A DNA stretch of 64,000 bases from Butyrivibrio proteoclasticus P6B7 (GTDB lineage: Bacteria > Bacillota > Clostridia > Lachnospirales > Lachnospiraceae): positions 62,001-126,000 of the forward strand of contig NZ_JHWL01000001.1 in the NCBI RefSeq assembly GCF_000622085.1. The letters run 5' to 3'. Below, one piece after another: positions 36,620 through 46,351 of the stretch (the first letter of the stretch is position 1; every line of letters begins with the position of its first letter). The position numbers and the translations under genes were made by a program. Under the pieces are notes generated by a model that saw only the letters and a program-made list of their open reading frames with translations, was not told the DNA's origin and made no database searches.

Positions 36620-37753
36620 ATGAGTAGTGGGGTAACCGTTGCTAAAAAGAGAAATGCAAATATAGAGCTTTTGAGAATCGTAGCGATGCTGATGATTCTG
36701 GTGCTTCACTACAATTCCAGCGCAGATGTTCTGCTTCATTTAGGTGTTCCAGCCACAGGTGTGCAGGTTTTTGCCACCATCATGGAGGCAATCTGTATCA
36801 CCGGATTAAATACCTATGTATTTATCAGTGGATTTTTTATGTCTAAATCTAAGGTTAAGCTAAGCCGCATGCTTCAGCTTATCTGTCAGGTGTACTTCTA
36901 CACTATCCTCATTTCTATTGCAATGATGATGGTGGGAACCTATGTTGTTCAGGAGAACGACTCGGTTTATAAGTTTGTTCAGTACATTTTCCCTATTTCT
37001 TCAGAGCATTACTGGTTCGTTACAGCCTACGTGATCATGTATCTTTTTGCTCCAATAATGAACGTTGCTGTAGAGCACCTTAAGAGAGTTCAGCTTAAGG
37101 CTATCATCATTGGCCTTTTAGTTTGGTTCTGTATAATAAAGAGCTTTGTTCCTGTCTATTTTGTAACTGATGATAAGGGCTACAAATATGGATGGTTCCT
37201 GGTTCTTTATCTTATTGCTGCCTATGTAAGGAAATACGACGTGGTATTGTTTATTAACGCCAAGAAATCAGCCCTTGTATTCCTGATTTCCTGTGGACTT
37301 ATATTCCTGTTTAGCATTTTCTTCCACTACGTGAATCTTACAAGAGGCGGATTTATCTACTATTCAGAGGTTCCAATCCACCTTAATTTCATATTCACCT
37401 TAACTGGCTCTTTGGGATTGTTCTCATTCTTTAGATTCTACAGAATGAGAGAGAACAAGGTGGCAGACGTGGTTAGATTCGTGGCTCCGCTTACCTTTGG
37501 TGTGTATCTTCTTCACATGCACCTTGAAATTCAGGGCAGATGGGTTACATGGATTGAGCATCTGATTGGAAGAGTTCCAGTAGATAGCGTTATTGGATAC
37601 TTTATTCACCTTATGATCTCAATTTTCATCGTGTTTGTAGCAGGCATATTTGTTGACTTTATCCGCAAAACAATCTTTAGCTATGTTGGCAGAGTTATGT
37701 ATAATACCTGGCTCTTTAAAAAGATAAGAGAATTGGATGAGAAGCTATGCTAA
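36620..37753 (+). CDS. Acyltransferase 3 family membrane protein
   Basis: A 377-residue protein with about ten membrane helices and the family signature NIELLRIVAMLMILVLHYN at the N-terminus; the conserved Arg and His of this opening (R..LH) are present. Such proteins O-acetylate surface sugars using acetyl-CoA from the cytoplasm. It resembles the WecH/OatA membrane domain without an extra SGNH part. Start at ATG 36620, short spacing from AAGGAGG; an ATG three bases earlier is also possible. It overlaps the next gene by seven bases. Confidence 0.9.
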   Translation: MSSGVTVAKKRNANIELLRIVAMLMILVLHYNSSADVLLHLGVPATGVQVFATIMEAICITGLNTYVFISGFFMSKSKVKLSRMLQLICQVYFYTILISIAMMMVGTYVVQENDSVYKFVQYIFPISSEHYWFVTAYVIMYLFAPIMNVAVEHLKRVQLKAIIIGLLVWFCIIKSFVPVYFVTDDKGYKYGWFLVLYLIAAYVRKYDVVLFINAKKSALVFLISCGLIFLFSIFFHYVNLTRGGFIYYSEVPIHLNFIFTLTGSLGLFSFFRFYRMRENKVADVVRFVAPLTFGVYLLHMHLEIQGRWVTWIEHLIGRVPVDSVIGYFIHLMISIFIVFVAGIFVDFIRKTIFSYVGRVMYNTWLFKKIRELDEKLC

Positions 37754-39495
37754 ATAATTTCAGGTGCTATTTTTACAAATTCAAGGATTACCAGAAGCCA
37801 TTGGAAAAGTACGTCTTTCCTTTGATTCTTCTGCTTTTCCCTCTGGTAGGCGTAAATGCCGGCCTTGACATATCAGATACGACCTATAATCTTGGCAACT
37901 ACGAGTATATGAACAGCATTAACCCTATGTGGCTCCTTGCAACCTTCCTAAGTAACGTAGTTGGCAAGCTCATTATGTGTCTGCCCTATGGCTACACAAT
38001 GCTTGGATTTAGCATTTACAGTTCTTTTATCATTAGTGCCATCGTTCTTATAGCGTATTATGGACTTCAGGCCTATATGCCTGGCTGGATGCTGTTCATC
38101 GGCCTTTTCATGTGCGAAGGCCTTTGCTGGTGCCCTAGAGTTATCATGTACAACAATCTTACATATCTGTTCATGACTCTTGGAGTAATATTCCTTTTAA
38201 AGGGCATATTTGCCTGGGAGAAGCAGAATCTGTATCTGTTCCTAGCGGGGGTATTTCTTGGAGTCAACGTATTTGTAAGATTTCCTAATATCACAGAGGC
38301 GGCTTTCATACTGGTTCTCTGGTTCTACTGTTTTATTACAAGGGAAAAGATATCTGAAACCCTAAGGCAGACCTTTGTCTGTATCCTTGGTTATGCCTGC
38401 GGATTTGGAGTTTTTTATATAATAGCGAGTGTTATGTATGGGCCAATGGCCTATTTTGGCATGATCCAGAGCCTCTTTGGAATGACAGAGGGCGCTTCGG
38501 ATTACAGCAGCGTAGGAATGATATCATCTATTGTTCAGGCCTATGTTACAACAGGTTATGACATGATCATCATGATTCCATGTCTTGTGGCTGGAATAAT
38601 CATGTTTATGCTCCTTCCGGAGAAGTATGTTCTTGTTAAAAAGATCTTATACATACTGGGACTCCTTATTCTGGTCAAGTTCTACTTCTCAACCGGAGTA
38701 TTTACCAGAAACTATTTCTATTATGACAGCATGTTCCAGGCTGCCATGATGTTTGTGATAATAGCCATTATCTTATCGATAATTGGCACAACAGGTGTTT
38801 TGAATGGCAGCAAACAGGAGCAGACACTGGCATTTATGTCCCTTATCATCATCCTGATAACACCACTTGGAAGTAATAACTATACCTTCCCTGTTATCAA
38901 TAATCTGTTCTACGTGGCTCCAATAACATTGTGGCTCATGAGAAGACTCATGCAGAGACTTGGAGAAGCCCAGTATCATTTCTCATGGCAGAGTATGATA
39001 ACAATGGTTATTGTTGTAACCCTGATCCAGGGCACATTGTTCCGCATCAATTTCTCCTTTGTGGACGGAGCAGATGGTCAGGTCAGAGATGCTACGGTTT
39101 CGATGATACCTAAGGTCAGACATATGGTGACAACAAGAGATAATGCTGATAGCGTTGAGGAGCTTTATGCTTTTCTCTACACCAATGATCTTCTTGATCA
39201 AAAGACAATTCTTTTTGGAGGAATTCCGGGGCTGGCGTACGTTTACGATTTAGAGCCAGCTATTGATACAATCTGGCCAGATCTTGACAGTTATACCACA
39301 GAGACCTTTGATAATCAGCTTATGGAGCTCTCAACATCAGAGAACCCAACTCCTATGATCATTGTTGGCGCTCAGATGCAGGACTATGCCAACATCGGTG
39401 AGAAATACGATATTTTATTGGACTATATTGCCAATCACGATTATAATAAGGTCTTTGAGAGCGAAAGATTTATTGTTTTTACAGAGAACAAGTAA
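37747..39495 (+). CDS. Large membrane protein, GT-C glycosyltransferase-like
   Basis: A 582-residue protein with about eleven membrane helices and a soluble C-terminal domain of about 130 residues (from roughly 450). The first outer loop has GLDISDTTYN with Asp41 and Asp44, in the place where GT-C enzymes carry acidic catalytic residues. I do not recognise a named family. It directly precedes gtrA, which suggests it is the sugar-specific extracellular transferase of a Gtr-like three-part system. Confidence 0.72.
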   Translation: MLNNFRCYFYKFKDYQKPLEKYVFPLILLLFPLVGVNAGLDISDTTYNLGNYEYMNSINPMWLLATFLSNVVGKLIMCLPYGYTMLGFSIYSSFIISAIVLIAYYGLQAYMPGWMLFIGLFMCEGLCWCPRVIMYNNLTYLFMTLGVIFLLKGIFAWEKQNLYLFLAGVFLGVNVFVRFPNITEAAFILVLWFYCFITREKISETLRQTFVCILGYACGFGVFYIIASVMYGPMAYFGMIQSLFGMTEGASDYSSVGMISSIVQAYVTTGYDMIIMIPCLVAGIIMFMLLPEKYVLVKKILYILGLLILVKFYFSTGVFTRNYFYYDSMFQAAMMFVIIAIILSIIGTTGVLNGSKQEQTLAFMSLIIILITPLGSNNYTFPVINNLFYVAPITLWLMRRLMQRLGEAQYHFSWQSMITMVIVVTLIQGTLFRINFSFVDGADGQVRDATVSMIPKVRHMVTTRDNADSVEELYAFLYTNDLLDQKTILFGGIPGLAYVYDLEPAIDTIWPDLDSYTTETFDNQLMELSTSENPTPMIIVGAQMQDYANIGEKYDILLDYIANHDYNKVFESERFIVFTENK

Positions 39496-39509
39496 AGAGG
39501 AGCATTATT

Positions 39510-39965
39510 ATGAATAAGCTTTTAGCACAGATTGCTAAATTTGGAGTTGTAGGCGTTATTGCCTTTATTGTTGATTATGTAATCTACAGAATTTTCAACG
39601 TTGTATTTGAGGCAACAGGCTTTAGCAACGTATTTCCACAGTACTACCTGATCTCAGCACTTCTTGGATTTACTGTTTCAGTAGTAGTTAACTATATCCT
39701 CAGCTTCAAGTTTGTATTTGAAAGAAAAGAGGATATCAGCAGAAAGAAAGAATTCATGATCTTCCTTATCCTGAGTATTATTGGTCTTGGTATCAATGAG
39801 CTCTGCCTGTTCATCGGATACGATGTTATCTATCTTAACTGGACTTGGCTTCAGAGTATTATGAGCGCAGGATTTGCTAAGGATGTATTCTTTAAATTTG
39901 GCGCAACTGGCGTAGTTATGGTATATAATTTCATATCAAGAAAGATTTTCCTTGAAAAGAAATAA
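39510..39965 (+). CDS. GtrA family membrane protein
   Basis: A 151-residue, four-helix membrane protein with the GtrA opening QIAKFGVVGVIAFIVDYVIYR and the mid-protein VVVNYILSFKFVF. GtrA proteins are proposed to flip undecaprenyl-phosphate-linked single sugars. A GtrB-like partner lies at 43651, so the parts of a side-branch glycosylation system are within 7 kb. Confidence 0.92.
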   Translation: MNKLLAQIAKFGVVGVIAFIVDYVIYRIFNVVFEATGFSNVFPQYYLISALLGFTVSVVVNYILSFKFVFERKEDISRKKEFMIFLILSIIGLGINELCLFIGYDVIYLNWTWLQSIMSAGFAKDVFFKFGATGVVMVYNFISRKIFLEKK

Positions 39966-39977
39966 GAGGTAAGAGCT

Positions 39978-41114
39978 ATGAGAATTAACTTCAACGTACC
40001 ACCATATACAGGAAAAGAGTTTGATTATATCAAGGAATGTGTTGAGAATCAGAAGATCTGTGGCGATGGCCCATACACAGCTAAGTGTAACGAATGGATC
40101 GAGAATAAGACTGGCGTAACCAAGGCCCTTCTTACAACATCATGCACGCATGCTACAGAAATGGCAGCAATCCTTGCAGACATTAAGGAAGGCGATGAAG
40201 TTATCATGCCTTCATATACCTTCGTATCAACAGCCAATGCCTTCGTTCTTAGAGGAGCAACTGTTGTATTCGTTGATATCAGACCAGATACCATGAACAT
40301 GGATGAGAACCTCATCGAAAGAGCTATCACTCCTAAGACAAGAGCCATCGTTCCTATGCACTATGCAGGTGTAGGTTGTGAGATGGATACCATCATGGAT
40401 ATCGCCAAGAGACATAACCTGGTAGTTATCGAGGATGCTGCCCAGGGCGTAATGTCTACATACAAGGGAAAGGCCCTTGGTGCCATCGGCGATTTTGGTA
40501 ACTACTCATTCCACGAGACTAAGAACTACAGCATGGGTGAAGGCGGTGCCCTTCTTCTTAGAGATGAGACCTATGTTGATAACGCTATCATCATTAGAGA
40601 AAAGGGTACTAACAGAACCCTCTACAAGCTGGGAAAGGTAGATAAGTACAGCTGGATCATGCCAGGTTCATCCTACCTTCCAAGTGATATGAACGCAGCT
40701 TACCTCTATGCACAGCTCCAGATGGCAGATGAGATTAACAATGCCAGAATGGATCACTGGAACAGATATTACCAGGCTCTTGAGCCACTCAAGGAGAAAG
40801 GCCTCATCGAACTTCCATATATTCCTGACTACTGTCAGCACAATGCTCACATGTTCTACATCAAATGTAAGGACTTTGAGGAGAGAAAGGGACTTATCGA
40901 TTATCTTCAGGCTAACGACATTCTCCCTGCTTCTCACTACGTACCACTTCATTCTTCAAAGGCTGGCCTTAAGTACAGCCGTTTCGATGGCGAGGATAAG
41001 TACACAACCAAGGAAAGCGAGAGACTTCTTCGTCTTCCTATGTACTACAAGCTCACCAATGAAGACCTTGATGAAGTAGTTATGAGAGTCAAGGAATACT
41101 ACAAATTCACATAA
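39978..41114 (+). CDS. wecE: dTDP-4-amino-4,6-dideoxygalactose transaminase WecE/RffA
   Basis: A PLP enzyme that aminates dTDP-4-keto-6-deoxyglucose, giving dTDP-Fuc4N. The 378-residue sequence matches WecE/RffA closely: the NFNVPPYTGKEF opening, LLTTSCTHATEMAA, MPSYTFVSTANAF and the PLP lysine Lys182 in SFHETKN. The dTDP-keto sugar must come from RmlA and RmlB encoded elsewhere. A GNAT acetyltransferase (43090) and a formyltransferase-like gene (61173) are possible next enzymes for N-acylation. Confidence 0.95.
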   Translation: MRINFNVPPYTGKEFDYIKECVENQKICGDGPYTAKCNEWIENKTGVTKALLTTSCTHATEMAAILADIKEGDEVIMPSYTFVSTANAFVLRGATVVFVDIRPDTMNMDENLIERAITPKTRAIVPMHYAGVGCEMDTIMDIAKRHNLVVIEDAAQGVMSTYKGKALGAIGDFGNYSFHETKNYSMGEGGALLLRDETYVDNAIIIREKGTNRTLYKLGKVDKYSWIMPGSSYLPSDMNAAYLYAQLQMADEINNARMDHWNRYYQALEPLKEKGLIELPYIPDYCQHNAHMFYIKCKDFEERKGLIDYLQANDILPASHYVPLHSSKAGLKYSRFDGEDKYTTKESERLLRLPMYYKLTNEDLDEVVMRVKEYYKFT

Positions 41115-41164
41115 TATGGCGCAGTTGTCATAGCTTTTTTGACACTACGTAATATGGAGTCCAT

Positions 41165-43087
41165 ATGAGTAAAAAGTCATTAAGAGCAAATTATATAGTT
41201 TCAGCAGTGATTCTATTTGCAATAGTTCTTATTACAGGAATTATTGGTGACTATTACTTTGACCTAAATGACGATTGTTTAATGAAGGACATCCTCTCAG
41301 GAGCCTACACAGGTGTTCCTGGGAGCCACAACATACAGATGCTATATCCAATTAGTGCATTCATTTCTGCATTTTACAGAATATTCGCAGGCGCTGACTG
41401 GTATGGCATTTTTTTGTGCGCCTGTCAGTACCTTTGCATCTTTATCATTTGCCATAGAACTGTGGCAATCTTTGACAGGAACGCCAAAGCCCTGGTAGGC
41501 ATATTGGTTATGATTATTTCAGTGGGACTCATAGGCCCACACCTTCTGTACGTTCAGTACACCTTTACCTGCGGCCTTTTATCCGCAACAGCGGCTTATA
41601 TCATTCTGACCCACAATAAGGATGGGGTAAAAGATCTAGTCCTTTCGGTAATTCTTATTTTTGTTGCATACCTACTAAGGTCAGAGATGCTTCTTTTGAC
41701 CCTTCCTATGGTATATGTGGCAATTCTTATCAAGTGGATCAATGACAAGAATAATTTCAAACGTTATTTTATAACAGCCCTATCCATCGCACTTGCAGTA
41801 CTTATTGGATTTGGCGCCAACAAGATAGGCTACTCAGATTCAGAATGGCAGGAATTCTACAGACTCTTTGATGCAAGAACAGAGCTTTATGATTTCCAGT
41901 ACATTCCAGAATATGAGGGAAATGAGGAATTCTACGACAGCATAGGCCTTTCAGAATCTGAGCAGAAGCTTCTTATTAACTACAACTATGGTCTGGATGA
42001 AGAGATAAATGCAGACACATTAAGCGCTATAGCTAAGTATGCCAGCGATACCAGATCCTATGAGAAGCCATTTTCTGAGAAGCTTTCAGAAGCTCTTAAA
42101 CTCTACCTATACAGACTTAGATATTTAAGTAAACCTAAGAGCTATCAGTATCCTATGACAGACTTCCCATGGAACATGGCAGTACTGTGCCTGTATATTA
42201 CTATTCTTTTCATGGGCCTGTTCCCTATTGCGTGGGTAAGCTCAGTAAGACAAAAGCTCCTGATTACAGGTCAGCTCCTGCTTCTTTTTGCCTGCAGAAG
42301 CACCCTTTGGCTCTATATCCTTATTAGAGGCAGAGACCCTATTCGTATAACACATCCTCTGTACATTATGGAGATCCTCATTCTCCTAGGAATGCTTATG
42401 TTCAGATACATAGCACTTGGTAAGACCAATTGCTGGAATCAGGACCGCGATGACGAAGAAGCGCCTGATGACGATTGCGATGAGGACGAAGACGAGGAAG
42501 AGCAGGAAATAGAGGGCGAATCCCTTAGAGAAAGCATAAATAAGAACCCAGGCAAGGATGATATTGCCGTCCTTACAAGAATGGTACCTATGATCGCTAT
42601 CATGGGGCTATTTGCATCCCTTATCATGGGAGTTGTAGATTATATCCCTGTTATCCGCAGTGAGAATGCCGCAAGGCAAGCCATGAGAGTGCACTATGAT
42701 GCTCTTAACGATTATTTCAATGAGAACCCTGATTCCTTCTACTTTGTAGACGTTTACACCAGCGTTTCTGTAGCGGGAGAGAACCCAGAGGAAGCTACTT
42801 ATTCAGAAAAGATGTTTAAAAATGTGGATAACTCCCTTCAAAATCACGACATTTGTGGAGGATGGGCTACTTTTAGCCCCCTCTTTAGAGACAAATTGGC
42901 GGCCTTTGGTTATAGTAATATAGAGACAGCTCTTTTAACCGACAATGCATACTTCGTCCAAGACATTAACGAACCTACGGACTGGCTTGTGGACTATTAT
43001 GCAGAAAAGGGCGTTAGCGTCACCATAGAACAGCAGCAGATTGTGGGCGACGTGTTTGGAATTTACAAGCTTTCAAGGAGTAACTGA
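41165..43087 (+). CDS. Large membrane protein with an acidic loop, GT-C-like
   Basis: A 640-residue protein with about eleven membrane helices and a soluble tail of about 130 residues. The first outer loop has DYYFDLNDDCLM (29-40), a cluster of acidic residues as in GT-C enzymes. Between two helices, residues 427-452 are almost entirely Asp and Glu. I know no family name. Its start codon lies in a perfect palindrome (41152-41166). Context places it in the WecE/GtrA/GtrB-like module. Confidence 0.7.
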   Translation: MSKKSLRANYIVSAVILFAIVLITGIIGDYYFDLNDDCLMKDILSGAYTGVPGSHNIQMLYPISAFISAFYRIFAGADWYGIFLCACQYLCIFIICHRTVAIFDRNAKALVGILVMIISVGLIGPHLLYVQYTFTCGLLSATAAYIILTHNKDGVKDLVLSVILIFVAYLLRSEMLLLTLPMVYVAILIKWINDKNNFKRYFITALSIALAVLIGFGANKIGYSDSEWQEFYRLFDARTELYDFQYIPEYEGNEEFYDSIGLSESEQKLLINYNYGLDEEINADTLSAIAKYASDTRSYEKPFSEKLSEALKLYLYRLRYLSKPKSYQYPMTDFPWNMAVLCLYITILFMGLFPIAWVSSVRQKLLITGQLLLLFACRSTLWLYILIRGRDPIRITHPLYIMEILILLGMLMFRYIALGKTNCWNQDRDDEEAPDDDCDEDEDEEEQEIEGESLRESINKNPGKDDIAVLTRMVPMIAIMGLFASLIMGVVDYIPVIRSENAARQAMRVHYDALNDYFNENPDSFYFVDVYTSVSVAGENPEEATYSEKMFKNVDNSLQNHDICGGWATFSPLFRDKLAAFGYSNIETALLTDNAYFVQDINEPTDWLVDYYAEKGVSVTIEQQQIVGDVFGIYKLSRSN

Positions 43088-43089
43088 TA

Positions 43090-43635
43090 ATGGAGAGCAG
43101 ATACCTGATGAGGGGCGAGAAGGTTTCGCTAAGACTCATCACTGATGAAGATACAGATTTAATAGTTAAATGGCGTAATAACCCGAGAGTTCGGGATAAC
43201 TTTGTTTACCGTGAGGTCTTTACCCCAGAGAGCCACAGGGAGTGGATGAATACCAAGGTGGCAAAGGGTGAAGTTGTGCAGCTTATAATCTGCGACAACA
43301 GACAAATAGATCCAGATACCCAGGAGCTGACCCCAGTTGGAAGCGTGTACTTCCGTGACATCGACGAAGATAACAAAACCGCTGAATACGGCATATTCAT
43401 TGGAGAAGACGACGCCATAGGAAAGGGCTTTGGCAACGAGACAGCACTTCTTGCCACCACCTATGCCAGGGAGCAGATGGGCCTTAAGAAGCTGATTCTT
43501 CGTGCTTTCACAGACAACACGCCAGCAATCAAGAGCTATGAGAACGCAGGCTTTGTTAAGATACAAGATCTTCCAAAGGTTCAGTGCAGTGATGGTCAAA
43601 AAAGTGATATGATATTGATGGAAAAAGTACTTTGA
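43090..43635 (+). CDS. GNAT family N-acetyltransferase
   Basis: A 181-residue RimJ/RimL-type acetyltransferase. The order of elements is typical: VSLRLITDEDTDLIVKWRNN, VGSVYFRDI, and the acetyl-CoA loop GKGFGNE (111-117), then ALKSYENAGF-like TPAIKSYENAGF. Being a few kilobases from wecE, it could acetylate the 4-amino group of dTDP-Fuc4N (a WecD-like role), or serve as a PseH-like enzyme for the nonulosonic acid pathway, which lacks one. The sequence alone does not decide. Confidence 0.88.
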   Translation: MESRYLMRGEKVSLRLITDEDTDLIVKWRNNPRVRDNFVYREVFTPESHREWMNTKVAKGEVVQLIICDNRQIDPDTQELTPVGSVYFRDIDEDNKTAEYGIFIGEDDAIGKGFGNETALLATTYAREQMGLKKLILRAFTDNTPAIKSYENAGFVKIQDLPKVQCSDGQKSDMILMEKVL

Positions 43636-43650
43636 TTGAAAGGTTTTACT

Positions 43651-44604
43651 ATGACACCTAAAATGATTAGCTTTGTTATTCCCTGCTACAGATCAGAGAA
43701 TACCGTAGAGTCAGTTGTTATCGAGATAGAAGACACAATGGCTGGGTTATCTGCGTACACCTACGAGATAATCCTTGTTAACGACGGATCCCCTGACAAT
43801 ACCTGGGATAAGTTAAAAGAAATAGCCTCCACCCGTAAGGACCACGTGATTGGAATTAACTTCGCCAAGAACTTCGGCCAGCATGCGGCTCTCATGGCAG
43901 GACTTAACGAGAGTAAGGGTGACTACGTAGTATGCCTTGATGACGACGGACAGACCCCTGCTAACGAAGTGGGCAAGCTTCTTGAAGCCCTTGAAAACGG
44001 CGCAGACGTAGCCTACGCAAGATACGCTCACAAGCAGCACAACCTCTTTAGGAACTTTGGAACCTTCATGAACGAATGGATGGCCAGCGTTATGATCGGC
44101 AAGCCTAAGGATCTGTTCGTGTCCAGTTACTTTGCCGCAAGACGCTTTGTTGTTGATGAGATGGTCAAGTACGAGAGCTCATATCCTTACGTAATCGGCC
44201 TTGTCCTTAGGACCACCAAGAACATCGTCAATGTTGACGTTAACCATAGGAAAAGAGAAATCGGCAATAGCGGTTATACCTTTTCCAAGCTCATGAAGCT
44301 CTGGATAAACGGCTTTACCGCCTTTAGCATTAAGCCCCTTAGAATTGCCACATTGTCCGGATCAATATTTGCTATCATCGGCTTTTTATACGGCGTTTAC
44401 ACAGTTATCAAGAAGATCATGTATCCTGATCTTCCAGGACTGACCACAGGTTTTTCCGCTCTGATGAGCGCTATCGTATTTATGGGAGGAGCCATCATGC
44501 TCATGCTTGGCATGGTTGGTGAGTATGTTGGAAGGATTTACATTTCACAGAACAAGAATCCACAGTTTGTGATACGGGAGACGACCCGCGATGAGGAAAA
44601 GTAG
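43651..44604 (+). CDS. ArnC/GtrB-like undecaprenyl-phosphate sugar transferase
   Basis: A 317-residue GT2 enzyme with SFVIPCYRSENT, LVNDGSPDNTW, NFAKNFGQHAALMAG and CLDDDGQTP, then two C-terminal membrane helices. The long run of ArnC-like features (FGQHAALMAG, SGYTFSKLMKLW, NGFTAFSIKPLR) suggests transfer of a 4-amino- or 4-acylamino-deoxy sugar to undecaprenyl phosphate. That fits WecE in the same module. ATG 43651 follows GAAAGG at seven bases; an upstream TTG at 43636 is poorly placed. It overlaps the next gene by 14 bases. Confidence 0.92.
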   Translation: MTPKMISFVIPCYRSENTVESVVIEIEDTMAGLSAYTYEIILVNDGSPDNTWDKLKEIASTRKDHVIGINFAKNFGQHAALMAGLNESKGDYVVCLDDDGQTPANEVGKLLEALENGADVAYARYAHKQHNLFRNFGTFMNEWMASVMIGKPKDLFVSSYFAARRFVVDEMVKYESSYPYVIGLVLRTTKNIVNVDVNHRKREIGNSGYTFSKLMKLWINGFTAFSIKPLRIATLSGSIFAIIGFLYGVYTVIKKIMYPDLPGLTTGFSALMSAIVFMGGAIMLMLGMVGEYVGRIYISQNKNPQFVIRETTRDEEK

Positions 44605-46264
44605 TACTTTTTGGGGAAAGCAGTTTAAAGAAGAAAACGTAGTATTAGCCTGGCTTATGTCAGGCTTATTTGGCGTTTTATCGGGTATTTTTCTGGTGTT
44701 TGGTTACCAGCTTGAAACCCATGGTAGCATCAACCTTACAGACAAGAACGCAATCCTTGTAATGGTCTGCATTATGGCCATTATGACCTTTGATTCAAGA
44801 TACGTCTGGAGAAGCTATGACAACTGTGGAACCTCCAGGGACAGGCACTTCGCAGGAAGAACCCTTCCCAAGATCTTCACAGAAACAGACAGAAAGGCAG
44901 ACAGGAGAGAATTCTACAAACTCCATCTGATTCTGATCGCCCTTAATATCCCAGTTCTTTTGGCAGAATTCCCCGGATTCTTCGTATATGATGCCCAGGA
45001 CGAGCTCAACGAAGTCCTTACAAGGACCTTCACAACTCATCACCCGCTATTGCACGTCCTCCTTCTTGGTGGCACCATCACCCTTATCCACAAAATCTCA
45101 GGTTCCTGGAATGCTGGAATCTTCCTATACATCGTACTTCAGATGCTGGTAATCACCTGGATATTTGCCTATGTGATCACTTTCCTTAAGAAAAGAGGCG
45201 TAGGCAAAAAGTACCGTATTTTCTGGCTTTTATTCTACGGTCTTTTCCCAACTATCGTAATGTACACCCTGTGCTCAAGTAAGGATGGCCTGTTCTCTGC
45301 GCTGCTCCTTCTACTTACGGTTTTCCTTGTGCAGCTCTTTGAGGATCCACAAGAATTCCTTGCCAGTAAGACAAGAGTCGCAGCCTTTGTAGCAACTGCA
45401 GTTCTTATGCCATGCTTTAGACACAACGGCTTTTACGCCTACCTTGTATTCGTGCCTATAGCAATAGCTTTTTTATGGAAAAAGAAATCCATCAAGCTCA
45501 CCACTATTTTGGCAGGCCCCATAGTTCTTTATCTTGTGGTAAACCTTGCCCTTAGTTCTCTCTTTGGCGCGACAGGAACCACACATCATCAGGAAATACT
45601 GACAGTTCCTATCATGCAGCTTGCAAGGAGCTATAAGTACGACAGAGACAGCATGAGCGAAGAGGATATTAAGACTCTTACAAGCTACATACCTGAAGAG
45701 AACCTCAACCTGTACACCGATAAGGTTTCTGACCTTGTAAAGGTGGACTTTAATAATGATCTTTACGAAGCCAATTCCAGGGACTTCTGGGACCTTTGGT
45801 TTAAGATGCTTAAGAAGAGTCCTGGAACCTATTTAAATGCCTGGCTTCTTACCTGCTATGGGTATTTTTATCCACCAGCTTCCTTTGATGTGTATAAGGG
45901 AACCTCTATGTTCACCTTTACCTATGAGGACAACTGTTACTTTGGCTACGAAGTGGAGCTTCCAGGAGAAAGACATAGCTTCATTCCTATAATAGACAAG
46001 TTCTACAGATACATTTCCATCGGCACATTTCCAAAGGATGCCCCAATTCCGGCTCTTATATTTGCCCCTGGACTGTGGCTTATAGTTTACCTTTTTGTTT
46101 TCTGCTACCGAATTTGCAGGAAAAAGAAAAATGGCGTTCTTCCATTTTTACCTATGGTCCTTACGTGCCTTACTGTTATGTTAGGACCAACCTATCTTGT
46201 AAGATACGTGGTGATTTTGTGGTTTAATCTGCCACTACTTATGGCCACGTCTGATGCTGAGTGA
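44591..46264 (+). CDS. DUF6020-like membrane protein, probable GT-C glycosyltransferase
   Basis: A 557-residue protein with about twelve membrane helices. The outer loop carries VYDAQDE (132-138) followed by THHPLLH (149-155), which I recall from DUF6020 proteins annotated as glycosyltransferase-like in Firmicutes. The acidic residue plus His-rich site is consistent with a lipid-linked-sugar transferase. It overlaps the ArnC/GtrB-like gene by 14 bases, so it is the most direct candidate to use that enzyme's product. Confidence 0.75.
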   Translation: MRKSSTFWGKQFKEENVVLAWLMSGLFGVLSGIFLVFGYQLETHGSINLTDKNAILVMVCIMAIMTFDSRYVWRSYDNCGTSRDRHFAGRTLPKIFTETDRKADRREFYKLHLILIALNIPVLLAEFPGFFVYDAQDELNEVLTRTFTTHHPLLHVLLLGGTITLIHKISGSWNAGIFLYIVLQMLVITWIFAYVITFLKKRGVGKKYRIFWLLFYGLFPTIVMYTLCSSKDGLFSALLLLLTVFLVQLFEDPQEFLASKTRVAAFVATAVLMPCFRHNGFYAYLVFVPIAIAFLWKKKSIKLTTILAGPIVLYLVVNLALSSLFGATGTTHHQEILTVPIMQLARSYKYDRDSMSEEDIKTLTSYIPEENLNLYTDKVSDLVKVDFNNDLYEANSRDFWDLWFKMLKKSPGTYLNAWLLTCYGYFYPPASFDVYKGTSMFTFTYEDNCYFGYEVELPGERHSFIPIIDKFYRYISIGTFPKDAPIPALIFAPGLWLIVYLFVFCYRICRKKKNGVLPFLPMVLTCLTVMLGPTYLVRYVVILWFNLPLLMATSDAE

Positions 46265-46276
46265 TTTTTGGCTGGT

Positions 46277-46305
46277 TTGATTAACAATAGCAGGTGTGTT
46301 AATAT
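46277..46305 (+). promoter_or_regulatory. Candidate promoter for the O-antigen-ligase-like gene
   Basis: TTGATT (46277-46282) and TAATAT (46300-46305) have a 17-base spacer and an extended TGT before the -10. Transcription would start close to a small hairpin ATGGC (46312-46316) with GCCAT (46324-46328). Confidence 0.55.
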
Positions 46306-46351
46306 TTAATGATGGCTTTTTATGCCATAAAACTAGGAAAAGGCTTATTTG

